Part shown: one piece after another, positions 1 through 6,511 of the stretch
How the letters are laid out: the number at the start of each line of letters is the position of its first letter
Numbering within the stretch: the stretch's first letter is position 1
DNA from: Pseudomonadota bacterium
Lineage (GTDB): Bacteria; Pseudomonadota; Gammaproteobacteria; Burkholderiales; Burkholderiaceae_C
NCBI GenBank assembly: GCA_023438115.1
Contig: JAEZEB010000093.1
Location: 1 to 6,511 of the forward strand
Direction of reading: 5' to 3'
Length of the DNA: 6,511 nucleotides
Program-made: the position numbers and the translations under genes
The notes under the pieces: generated by a model
Seen by the model: the letters and a program-made list of their open reading frames with translations, nothing else
Databases searched by the model: none
What the model was told of the DNA's origin: nothing

Positions 1-73
1 CCCCAACCCTCCCGCAGAGGGGGAGGGGGCAAGAAGGACTCCCTCCCCCTCTGGGGGAGGGCTGGGGTGGGGG
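1..73. repeat. Inverted pair of GC-rich palindromic repeats inside the carboxyltransferase frame
   Basis: The second unit has a perfect 9-bp stem: CCCTCCCCC at 41-49, loop TCT, GGGGGAGGG at 53-61, then CTGGGGTGGGGG to 73. The first unit is the reverse complement: bases 1-27 against 41-67 match at 25 of 27 positions, with a 13-base spacer (28-40). Read in the carboxyltransferase frame the pair encodes PTLPQRGRG and then LPPPLGEGWGGG, immediately before the start of the C-terminal domain. The first unit may extend past the left edge. A third copy is at 3174-3209. Repeats of this type are scattered in many proteobacterial genomes, usually between genes. Confidence 0.85.
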
Positions 74-848
74 CCCGCCCGGCGCCCGCGAAGACCTCCT
101 CACCCTCATGCCCCCCAACCTGCGCGAACCCGTCGACATGCGCGAGGTCATGCTGCGCCTGGTGGACGAGGCCGACCTGCTGGAATTCAAGCCGCTCTAC
201 GGCCCCGCCACCGTTTGCGCGCAGGGCCGCATCGGCGGCCATGCCGTCGGCTTCATCAGCAACAACGGGCCCATCGACGTGCCCGGCGCCAACAAGGCCA
301 CGCACTTCATCCAGTGGATGTGCCAGCTGGGCCACCCCATCGTCTACCTGCAGAACACCACCGGCTACATGGTGGGCAAGGAGAGCGAGCAGGGCGGCAT
401 GATCAAGCACGGCAGCAAGATGATCCAGGCGGTGACCAATGCGACGGTGCCGCAGATCACCATCCAGTGCGGCGCCTCCTTCGGCGCGGGCAACTACGGC
501 ATGTGCGGGCGGGGCTACGCGCCCCGCTTCCTTTTCAGCTGGCCGAGCGCGAAGACCGCCGTGATGGGCGGCGAGCAGGCCGCGCGCACCATGCAGATCG
601 TCACCGAGGCCGCGCTCGCCCGCAAGGGCCAGAAGCCGGACCCGGCGCAGGCGCAGGCCCAGTACGACAAGATCGTGAGCGTGTTCGAGTCGCAAGCCGA
701 TGCCTTCTACACCTCCGGCCTGCTGCTGGACGACGGCGTGATCGACCCGCGCGACACGCGCGCGGTGCTGGCTTTCTGCCTCGAAACGATCGCGGAAGCG
801 GAAGCGAAGACCTTGCGGCCTCTGCAGTTCGGAGTTGCACGTATGTAG
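1..848 (+). CDS. Acyl-CoA carboxylase carboxyltransferase (beta) subunit, 5' truncated by window
   Basis: The C-terminal domain of a biotin-dependent acyl-CoA carboxylase beta subunit, which moves the carboxyl group from biotin to an unsaturated acyl-CoA in the cytoplasm. The frame (codons from base 3, stop TAG 846-848) is open to the left edge. Family motifs visible: REV near 141-149, NNG at 261-269, FGAGNYGMCGR at about 480-512, MGGEQA at 564-581 and the tail IDPRDTR...FGVARM. The glycine-rich motifs form the acyl-CoA/biotin site of the crotonase-like fold. The text resembles methylcrotonyl/geranyl-CoA carboxylase beta subunits; the C-terminal tail recalls AtuC (geranyl-CoA type). The N-terminal domain, which would help decide substrate, lies outside the window. 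An ATG at 108 would give only 246 aa, but homology-like residues (REDLLTLMPPNLR) begin before it, so the true start is upstream. A palindromic repeat pair at 1-73 lies in the inter-domain linker in frame. Its partner is the alpha subunit at 2103-3998. Confidence 0.88.
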   Translation, partial: PTLPQRGRGQEGLPPPLGEGWGGGPPGAREDLLTLMPPNLREPVDMREVMLRLVDEADLLEFKPLYGPATVCAQGRIGGHAVGFISNNGPIDVPGANKATHFIQWMCQLGHPIVYLQNTTGYMVGKESEQGGMIKHGSKMIQAVTNATVPQITIQCGASFGAGNYGMCGRGYAPRFLFSWPSAKTAVMGGEQAARTMQIVTEAALARKGQKPDPAQAQAQYDKIVSVFESQADAFYTSGLLLDDGVIDPRDTRAVLAFCLETIAEAEAKTLRPLQFGVARM

Positions 849-855
849 ACAACAT

Positions 856-911
856 TGTCATTGCGGCCTGGAGCCGCAATCCATGGATCCCGGGTCGAGC
901 CCGGGATGACA
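856..911 (-). repeat. Double-hairpin intergenic repeat, minus orientation
   Basis: The unit is bounded by TGTCAT (856-861) and ATGACA (906-911). It contains two perfect 8-bp hairpins: ATTGCGGC/GCCGCAAT (860-867, 873-880) and ATCCCGGG/CCCGGGAT (887-894, 900-907), each with a 5-base loop, joined by CCATGG (881-886). It fills nearly all of the 79-bp gap between the carboxyltransferase stop and the next start, ending 5 bases before the ribosome site. The same sequence in the other orientation is at 5741-5770 (about 29 of 31 bases shared). It may stabilise or partly end the upstream transcript; there is no T-tract, so a classical terminator is not supported. Confidence 0.85.
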
Positions 912-916
912 GGAAC

Positions 917-921
917 AGGAG
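917..921 (+). promoter_or_regulatory. Ribosome binding site of the first acyl-CoA dehydrogenase
   Basis: AGGAG lies six bases before the ATG at 928 and fixes that start. It is the only strong Shine-Dalgarno site in the operon part of the window; the next three genes start inside the preceding stop codon and appear to rely on translational coupling. Confidence 0.7.
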
Positions 922-927
922 ACCGGC

Positions 928-2106
928 ATGCACTACACCCACGAACACCTCGAGCTCCAGAAGACCCTCAAGCGCTTCATCGAGGAGGAGATCAATCCGC
1001 ACGTCGACGAGTGGGAAGAGGCGGAGATGTTTCCCGCGCACGAGGTCTTCAAGCGCCTGGGGCAGCTGGGCCTGCTGGGGCTGACCAAGCCGGAGGCCTA
1101 CGGCGGCGCGGGCCTCGACTACTCGTACTCGATGGCGATGGCCGAGGCGCTGGGCTGGATCGATTGCGGCGGCGTGCCCATGGCCATCGGCGTGCAGACC
1201 GACATGGCCACGCCGGCGCTGGCGCGCTTCGGCAGCGACGAACTCAAGCGCGAGTTCCTCGCGCCGGCGATCGCGGGCGACGTGGTCAGCTGCATCGGCG
1301 TGAGCGAGCCGGGCGCGGGCAGCGACGTTTCCGCCGTGAAGAGCCGTGCGCGCAAGGATGGTGGCGACTACGTGATCAGCGGCCAGAAGATGTGGATCAC
1401 CAACAGCTTGCAGGCCGACTGGATGTGCATGCTGGTGAACACCGGTGAAGGCCCGGTGCACAAGAACAAGAGCCTGGTGATCGTGCCCATGCGCGAGAAC
1501 GGCAAGCTGCGCCCCGGCATCGAGGTGGCGCGCAAGATCCGCAAGATCGGCATGAACGCCAGCGACACCGGACTGATCTACTTCGACGAGGTGCGCGTGC
1601 CGCAGCGCTATCGCGTCGGCGAGGAAGGGCGGGGCTTCATCTACCAGATGCAGCAGTTCCAGGAAGAGCGCCTGTGGTGCGCGGCCAGCGCCCTCATCGC
1701 GCTGGACAACTGCATCCGGTGGACGGTGGAGTGGGCGCAGGAGCGCAAGCTGTTCGGCGCCACGCTGGCCGACCAGCAATGGGTGCAGTTCAAGCTGGCG
1801 GAGCTGAAGACCGAGGTGGAGGCGCTGCGCGCGCTGACCTACCGCGCCTGCGACCTCTACGTGCAGGGACAGGACGTGCTGCAGCTGGCCACCATGGCCA
1901 AGCTGAAGGCGGGCCGCCTGTACCGCCAGGTGCCCGACACCTGCCTGCAGTTCTGGGGCGGCATGGGCTTCACCTGGGAGAACAAGGTCTCGCGCATGTA
2001 CCGCGACGGCCGCCTCGCCTCCATCGGCGGTGGCGCCGATGAAGTGATGATGGGCATCCTGGCCAAGCTGATGGGCATCGCCAAGCGGCCGCCGGCGCAG
2101 GGATGA
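928..2106 (+). CDS. Acyl-CoA dehydrogenase, citronellyl-CoA dehydrogenase (AtuD)-like
   Basis: FAD-dependent acyl-CoA dehydrogenase of 392 aa, the usual length, introducing a 2,3-double bond into an acyl-CoA and passing electrons to ETF. Visible motifs: VSEPGAGSDVS at residues 125-135 and WITNS at 156-160 (the two family signatures near FAD), KIGMNASDT at 206-214 and the C-terminal SIGGGADE at 365-372. The MCAD-type catalytic glutamate position near the C-terminus is a glycine here (G368). E247 in QEERL instead aligns with the catalytic Glu of isovaleryl-CoA and long-chain dehydrogenases, a trait of enzymes acting on branched substrates. Placed between the two carboxylase subunit genes, it probably makes the enoyl-CoA that the carboxylase uses, as AtuD does for citronellyl-CoA; isovaleryl-CoA or another branched substrate is possible. 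The start is supported by AGGAG at 917. The stop overlaps the next start (ATGA at 2103-2106). Confidence 0.9.
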   Translation: MHYTHEHLELQKTLKRFIEEEINPHVDEWEEAEMFPAHEVFKRLGQLGLLGLTKPEAYGGAGLDYSYSMAMAEALGWIDCGGVPMAIGVQTDMATPALARFGSDELKREFLAPAIAGDVVSCIGVSEPGAGSDVSAVKSRARKDGGDYVISGQKMWITNSLQADWMCMLVNTGEGPVHKNKSLVIVPMRENGKLRPGIEVARKIRKIGMNASDTGLIYFDEVRVPQRYRVGEEGRGFIYQMQQFQEERLWCAASALIALDNCIRWTVEWAQERKLFGATLADQQWVQFKLAELKTEVEALRALTYRACDLYVQGQDVLQLATMAKLKAGRLYRQVPDTCLQFWGGMGFTWENKVSRMYRDGRLASIGGGADEVMMGILAKLMGIAKRPPAQG

Positions 2107-3994
2107 AGATCCGCCGCCTCCTCATCGCCAACCGCGGCGAAATCGCCCGTCGCATCCTGCGCACCGCGCACCGCCTCGGCATCGAGACGGTGGCTGTGTA
2201 CTCGCAGGCCGATGCGCGCGCGCTGCACGTGCGCGAGGCCACCGCCGCCGTGCCGCTGGGCGGCAACGCGTCCGGCGAGTCCTACCTGCGCATGGACAAG
2301 ATCATCTCCGCCGCCCGGCAGGCAGGCGCGGACGCGGTGCACCCCGGCTACGGCTTCCTGAGCGAGAACGCGGAGTTCGCGCAGGCCGTGGAAGACGCCG
2401 GCCTCACGTGGATCGGCCCGCCCGCGGAAGCGATCCGCACGCTGGGCAGCAAGTCGCGCGTGAAGCAGCTGGCGCAGGCGCGCGACATCCCCTGCCTGCC
2501 CGGCTACGCCGGCGAGGACCAGAGCGAGGAGCGCTTGCTCGCTGCCGCGCGCGACATCGGCTTTCCGCTGATGGTGAAGGCCGCCGCGGGTGGCGGCGGC
2601 CGCGGCATGCGGCTGGTGCAGGAGGAAGAGCATCTGCTCTCGGGGCTGCGCAGCGCGCGATCGGAAGCGGAATCCGCCTTCGGCAGCGGCGAGCTGTTGC
2701 TGGAACGTGCGTTGCTGCAGCCGCGGCACGTGGAAGTGCAGGTCTTCGCGGACCTGCACGGCCACTGCATCCACCTGGGCGAGCGCGACTGCTCCGTGCA
2801 ACGCAGGCACCAGAAGATCATCGAGGAGACGCCCAGTCCCGCCGTCAGCGCGGAGCTGCGCGAGGCCATGGGCCAGTGCGCGGTGGACCTGGCCAGCGCC
2901 GCCGGCTACGTGGGCGCGGGCACGGTCGAATTCCTGCTGGATGAGGCAGGTGCGTTCTACCTGATGGAGATGAACACGCGCCTGCAGGTGGAACACCCGG
3001 TGACCGAGATGGTGACGGGCTTCGACCTGGTGGAATGGCAGCTGCGCGTGGCCTGCGGCGAGCGCCTGCCGGTGCGCCAGGAGGATGTGCGCCTCTCCGG
3101 TCATGCGATCGAAGCGCGCCTGTGCGCCGAAGACGAGCACTTCACCCCGCACTCCGGCACCATCCTGCATTTCCTCCCTCCGCCCCTGGGGGAGGGCCGG
3201 GGTGGGGGGACCGGAGGCACAGCGCGCGTGCGCGGCCTGCGCATCGACCACGCGATCCATCCCGGCCTCGAAGTTCCGCCGTACTACGACTCGATGCTCG
3301 GCAAGGTGATCGCCCACGCGCCGACGCGCGCCGAAGCCATCGCCAAGCTTGCGTCCGCGCTCGACCGCATGCAGGTGCTGGGCCTGCCCACCAACCGCCG
3401 CTTCCTCGCGAGCTGCTTGCGCCATCCCGAGTTCGTCGCGGGTCGCGCGCGCATCCCATTCCTCGCGGAGCATGGTGATTCCATCCGCCGCCAATTGGAG
3501 CAGGAGGAGTTCGGCGTCACCGCCGAGGCCGCCTTCTCCACCGTGCTGCCGAACGGCGCCGCGCCCGCGCTGCCTTCGCCCTTCACCCGGCCGCTGCGCA
3601 TCGCGCATCGCGGGGCGCTGTTCGACGTGCCGATCTGCGAGGCCGAAGGCGTCTCGGCCGGCCACGCGCAGGTGGCCGACCTGGGCGGCGGCCACTGGCA
3701 CGTGCAGGTGGGGGCGGTGGACCTGTTCCTGCACGATGCCTCCTTCGATCCGCCCGCCACGTCCAATGCCGCCAACGCAGCCAACGAACTGCGCGTGCCC
3801 TTCAACGGCCGCGTGATCGCCGTCCATGCGCAGCCGGGCCAGCCGGTGAAGAAGGGCGACACGCTGGTGGTGGTGGAATCCATGAAACTCGAACACGCCC
3901 TCGCCGCCGCGCGCGACGGCACGGTGCGCACGCTGCACGTGGAGGCGGGCCAGCAGGTGGCCACCGCGCAGGTGCTGGTGACGCTGGAAACCGC

Positions 3995-3998
<4 letters not shown>
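2103..3998 (+). CDS. Acyl-CoA carboxylase alpha subunit: biotin carboxylase plus biotin carrier domain
   Basis: Alpha subunit (631 aa) of a methylcrotonyl/geranyl-type acyl-CoA carboxylase. It carboxylates its own biotin with ATP and bicarbonate and delivers it to the beta subunit. Domains: biotin carboxylase N-domain about 1-110 (LLIANRGEIARRI), ATP-grasp about 115-320, C-domain to about 445, a linker/BT region, and a biotinyl domain at about 563-631. Key residues, numbered by codon: K159 with the GGGGRGM loop (163-169), E289, N291, R293 and E297 in MEMNTRLQVEH, and R339, matching the E. coli AccC active site almost position for position. ESMKL at 592-596 gives K595 as the biotinylation site. 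All catalytic residues are present. Oddity: residues 358-369 (LPPPLGEGRGGG) come from an in-frame palindromic repeat; the segment from GTILHF to RIDH is about 13 residues longer than I recall for human MCC alpha. ATGA overlaps join it to both neighbours. AtuF-like function is inferred from context. Confidence 0.92.
3174..3209 (+). repeat. GC-rich palindromic repeat inserted in frame in the biotin carboxylase gene
   Basis: Third copy of the family at 1-73. Bases 3176-3208 match 41-73 at 30 of 33 positions. The stem is CCCTCCGCC / GGGGGAGGG (one mismatch) with loop CCT. It is read in the same frame as the copy in the carboxyltransferase gene and yields LPPPLGEGRGGG against LPPPLGEGWGGG. It sits between two conserved strands of the biotin carboxylase C-terminal domain (GTILHF before, RIDHAIHPG after). 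Confidence 0.85.
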
Positions 3999-5148
<1,150 letters not shown>

Positions 5149-5152
<4 letters not shown>

Positions 5153-5634
5153 CGCGCCAGGCCAGCGCACTCCCGGCGGACTTCGAAGACGAATTCGTCC
5201 GCGGCCTCACCGAGATCTTCGAGACGAAGATCGCCTTCAACCAGGTGCTGGGCCTGGAGATCACGCGCCTGCGCCCCGAAGGCGTCTCCGGCCGCATCCG
5301 CATGAAGCCGGATCTGGTGGGCCATTTCGCCCACAACCGCATCCACGGCGGCGTGATCAGCGCCGGCCTCGACGCCATGGGTGGCCTGGCCGCCATGGCC
5401 GCCATCGGGGCACGCCACATGGACGAAGCGCCGGCGCAGCGCCTGCTGCGATTCGGCAAGCTGGGAACGATCGACCTGCGCATCGACTACCTGCGGCCCG
5501 GGATCGGGGAGTACTTCGAGCTGGAGGCGGAGGTGCTGCGGCTGGGATCGAGGGTGGCGAATGCGCGGATGGAGTTCCGGGCGCCGGATGGGAAGCTGCT
5601 GTCGGTCGGGGCGGGGGCTTACATCATTGCGTGA
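5149..5634 (+). CDS. YigI/PaaI-type hotdog acyl-CoA thioesterase
   Basis: A 161-aa single hotdog-domain protein predicted to hydrolyse acyl-CoA thioesters to free acid and CoA. The HGGVISAGLD segment (residues 66-75) carries the family HGG and the likely catalytic D75. RFGKLGTIDLRIDYLRPG and the final GAGAYIIA closely resemble the E. coli YigI subgroup as I recall it. The start ATG at 5149 lies in the stop of the upstream dehydrogenase (ATGA); longer readings in this frame run out of phase through that gene and are not coding. Probably the last gene of the operon, because repeats and a composition change follow. In a CoA catabolic operon it would release CoA from dead-end or excess intermediates; this role is inferred. 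No membrane or signal segment. Confidence 0.85.
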
Positions 5635-5652
5635 GGGAGTGGGCTGCTTGGC

Positions 5653-5770
5653 CCGAAGCCTTGTCATCCTGGGACCCGACCGAAATCTTGTCATCCCGGA
5701 CCTGGCCGAAACCTTGTCATCCCGGACCTGACCGAAACCTTGTCATCCCGGGCTTGACCCGGGATCCATG
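5653..5770 (+). repeat. 26-bp tandem array ending in an intergenic palindrome
   Basis: Four units begin with CCGAA and contain TTGTCATCC at 5661, 5688, 5714 and 5740: 5653-5679 (27 bp), then 5680-5705, 5706-5731 and 5732-5757 (26 bp each). Neighbouring units 2/3 and 3/4 each match at 24 of 26 bases. Only the last unit continues into a complete hairpin, ATCCCGGG-CTTGA-CCCGGGAT (5745-5765), then CCATG. This last part is the same repeat as 856-911 in opposite orientation, so the array looks like serial copies of the left half of that element. There are no unique spacers. Confidence 0.85.
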
Positions 5771-5878
5771 CGGCCTTGGACATCGCGCCGCGCCGAAAGT
5801 TGGCCCGCTCCGCTAAATCTCATCCGTCTTGCCGCTAAGCCCTCTACCCGCCAGAATGCGACGAATAACACGGCACGG
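5771..5878. other. Spacer without recognised features
   Basis: Between the tandem repeat and the inverted-repeat element I see no supportable gene, RNA or terminator. A plus-strand reading frame stays open from 5768 into the orphan gene at 6077, but its first half starts in a repeat and shows no protein-like character. Confidence 0.5.
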
Positions 5879-6035
5879 CGACGTTATCCGACAGTCGCCG
5901 CTCGTCGGAACCGCGGGATAACGTGGCCGAAGAATGCCACCGGATATCCCGCAGCGAGGAGGAAAAATGAAGATGGGACAAGGACTTGCGCCTGCGCGAG
6001 GCGAGGTGTTATCCCGCGGCTGTGGGATAACGTGG
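5879..6035. repeat. 157-bp element with TTATCC/GGATAA inverted repeats
   Basis: The ends are inverted repeats: 5879-5894 against 6020-6035 match at 14 of 16 bases in reverse complement (core ACGTTATCC / GGATAACGT). A second hairpin stem pairs 5881-5889 with 5916-5924. A third, perfect 8-bp hairpin is GTTATCCC / GGGATAAC (6008-6015, 6024-6031). GGGATAACGTGG is a direct repeat at 5915 and 6024, and CCGCGGGATAAC at 5911 recurs as its reverse complement at 6008. A related GGATATCCC is at 5942. It could be a small non-autonomous mobile element, a degenerate recombination site, or a binding region. No clear target duplication flanks it. Confidence 0.6.
5957..5962 (+). promoter_or_regulatory. Strong ribosome binding site ahead of a 31-codon ORF
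   Basis: AGGAGG followed by AAAA and ATG at 5967. It is the best Shine-Dalgarno match in the window, and it stands in front of a very short frame rather than a long gene. Confidence 0.5.
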
Positions 6036-6062
6036 GTGGGTGTGCGGTCTACATTACGTTAG
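5967..6062 (+). CDS. Possible 31-aa leader peptide ending in the integron core site
   Basis: ATG 5967 to TAG 6060-6062 encodes MKMGQGLAPARGEVLSRGCG plus 11 more residues. The protein itself is unrecognised and may have no function of its own. Support is the AGGAGG four bases before the ATG, and the position: the stop lies inside GTTAG of the putative core site, 14 bases before the GTG start of the next gene. In class 1 integrons a short ORF in attI1 (ORF-11) raises translation of the first cassette; a comparable coupling role is an inference here. The frame runs through the GTTATCCC hairpin at 6008-6031, which could instead hold regulatory RNA structure. It may be chance. Confidence 0.3.
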   Translation: MKMGQGLAPARGEVLSRGCGITWVGVRSTLR

Positions 6063-6067
6063 AGCTC
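6058..6067 (+). other. Putative integron recombination core site (GTTAGAG), 5' cassette boundary
   Basis: GTTAGAG matches the integron core consensus GTTRRRY at 6 of 7 positions. GTTAGAGCTC (6058-6067) is the reverse complement of GAGCCCTAAC (6432-6441) with one mismatch in ten, as expected for the two ends of one cassette. Integrases cut after the G, so the cassette would begin at 6059. No matching inverse site is seen upstream, so this could be an attI-like site or a cassette inserted at a secondary site. Confidence 0.5.
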
Positions 6068-6076
6068 GGAGAACCA

Positions 6077-6409
6077 GTGGCTGACAAACTGAGATCCGCA
6101 TACCGCCTTCTGCGTCGCTTCCGTGCGGGAGAAGTGCGCCCCGGAACTCCTATTACGAGGCAACAGGAGAAGTTGGTGCGGCTCGCGGCAGCGGATCTCG
6201 CAGTTCCGGACGAAAAGAGTGGCTTGCCGGAACTAGTCCTGGCCGTGGCGCGGAATGACCTTCACTGGAATCGACGTACGCAGGACTGCGTCAATGAGCT
6301 TTACTCCTTGCGTGAGTCTGGCCGTCACATCGACGAGGAGTCAGTGCGGACCGAGTTCGTGGAGGCATGCCCTTCCTCCTGGTACCGTTCGATCGTGAAG
6401 GCAGTATGA
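6077..6409 (+). CDS. Orphan cassette protein of unknown function, 110 aa
   Basis: I do not recognise this protein. It begins MADKLRSAYRLLRRFRAGEV from a GTG at 6077, chosen because GGAG (6068-6071) lies five bases before it and the frame upstream looks non-coding; the same frame is open to 5768, so a longer start cannot be strictly excluded. It is hydrophilic, rich in Arg, Glu and Asp, with no signal peptide or membrane segment, and looks mostly helical. Features that might define a family: WNRRTQDCVNEL in the second half and the end CPSSWYRSIVKAV, with two cysteines and two tryptophans. Codon use is looser than in the operon (AAA, ACT, TTA-type codons). Flanking core site and attC-like palindrome suggest a mobile cassette gene. 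It is probably transcribed from a promoter to its left. Confidence 0.65.
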   Translation: MADKLRSAYRLLRRFRAGEVRPGTPITRQQEKLVRLAAADLAVPDEKSGLPELVLAVARNDLHWNRRTQDCVNELYSLRESGRHIDEESVRTEFVEACPSSWYRSIVKAV

Positions 6410-6431
6410 CGATGCCACCTCATGTGCCGCC

Positions 6432-6511
6432 GAGCCCTAACATGGCGGTCGACGCGGACACCAAGCGGCAAGGCGCCGCGAGGTGCCGTTGGATATCCTG
6501 CACCTCGCGGC
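6432..6511 (+). other. attC-like recombination site, 5' part only
   Basis: CCCTAAC (6435-6441) fits the inverse core consensus RYYYAAC except for its first base. It is followed by a long arm and then a perfect 12-bp inverted repeat, GCCGCGAGGTGC (6475-6486) and GCACCTCGCGGC (6500-6511), around a 13-base loop that contains GGATATCC. The window ends inside the right arm. If it is an attC site, the sequence after 6511 should continue pairing back through 6474-6442 and end in a GTTRRRY core near 6551. The site follows the 110-aa ORF directly. Confidence 0.55.

Larger units (their letters stand above)
6059..6511 (+). mobile_element. Integron gene cassette, 3' end cut by window
   Basis: Core site, one promoterless ORF starting 18 bases inside it, a stop 22 bases before an inverse core site, then a long palindrome: this is the compact layout of an integron gene cassette. 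The segment has about 60 % GC (three 60-base lines counted by hand) against nearly 70 % in the operon, which supports a separate origin. An integrase gene is not in the window. Confidence 0.55.

Noticed and set aside
601..1779. Long minus-strand frame (392 codons) opposite the carboxyltransferase and first dehydrogenase
   Set aside because: Antisense shadow of GC-rich coding DNA; composition is His/Ala/Arg-rich low complexity with no family motifs, while the plus strand has clear enzymes.
1857..3938. Minus-strand frame of 693 codons opposite the biotin carboxylase
   Set aside because: Shadow frame; the plus-strand biotin carboxylase is intact with all active-site residues.
5653..5757. CRISPR array
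   Set aside because: The 26-bp units are directly contiguous with no unique spacers and no cas genes.
5745..5765. Rho-independent terminator of the operon
   Set aside because: The hairpin is strong but no T-tract follows, and the same element occurs inside the operon at 856-911.
5631..5816. 61-codon plus-strand frame after the thioesterase
   Set aside because: It is translation of the tandem repeats and palindrome (the VIPGLTRDP-type peptide typical of such repeats), not a gene.
5881..6031. DnaA boxes or a replication origin
   Set aside because: TTATCCGACA and TTATCCCACA carry an extra base compared with TTATCCACA; no exact box, AT-rich region or replication gene is present.
5768..6076. 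N-terminal extension of the orphan gene from an ATG at 5768
   Set aside because: The ATG lies in a repeat, no ribosome site precedes it, and the extension crosses the inverted-repeat element and the core site; the GTG at 6077 with GGAG is better placed.

Overview
This window is GC-rich (roughly 70 % in the operon) and suggests a betaproteobacterium, most likely Burkholderiales (Comamonadaceae-like). That placement is inference from codon use, the enzyme set and two families of GC-rich palindromic repeats; no rRNA or marker gene is present.

Left part (1-5634): a tight plus-strand catabolic operon. In order it holds the 3' part of a biotin-dependent acyl-CoA carboxylase carboxyltransferase (beta) subunit, an acyl-CoA dehydrogenase, the matching biotin carboxylase/biotin carrier (alpha) subunit, a second acyl-CoA dehydrogenase, and a YigI/PaaI-type hotdog thioesterase. 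The last four genes are joined by three consecutive ATGA stop/start overlaps. Only the carboxyltransferase/dehydrogenase junction has a gap, and a double-hairpin repeat fills it. The order carboxyltransferase - dehydrogenase - biotin carboxylase recalls the acyclic terpene (atu; citronellyl-CoA to geranyl-CoA) pathway more than the leucine (liu) cluster. Branched or unsaturated acyl-CoA would be oxidised to a 2-enoyl-CoA, carboxylated at the gamma carbon, and processed by a hydratase and lyase not seen here. The substrate is inferred.

Repeats: a 9-bp-stem palindrome family occurs as an inverted pair at 1-73 and as a single copy at 3174-3209. Both sites lie inside reading frames, and both plus-oriented copies are read in the same frame as LPPPLGEG(W/R)GGG. 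The repeat has therefore apparently entered both subunit genes of one carboxylase without breaking them. A second family (ATCCCGGG-N5-CCCGGGAT core) occurs at 856-911 and, in the opposite orientation, at the end of a 26-bp tandem array after the thioesterase.

Right part (5635-6511): base composition falls to about 60 %. After the tandem array and a 100-bp stretch with nothing recognisable comes a 157-bp element with TTATCC/GGATAA inverted repeats. It contains most of a 31-codon ORF with an AGGAGG ribosome site, and that ORF's stop lies inside a GTTAGAG motif. Then comes a 110-aa orphan gene and, 22 bp after its stop, GAGCCCTAAC followed by a long palindrome cut by the window end. The two motifs are inverse-complementary at 9 of 10 bases. 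This is the layout of an integron gene cassette with its attC site. No integrase gene is in the window, so the right edge is either the start of a cassette array with an attI-like leader or a cassette cluster lacking a nearby integrase.
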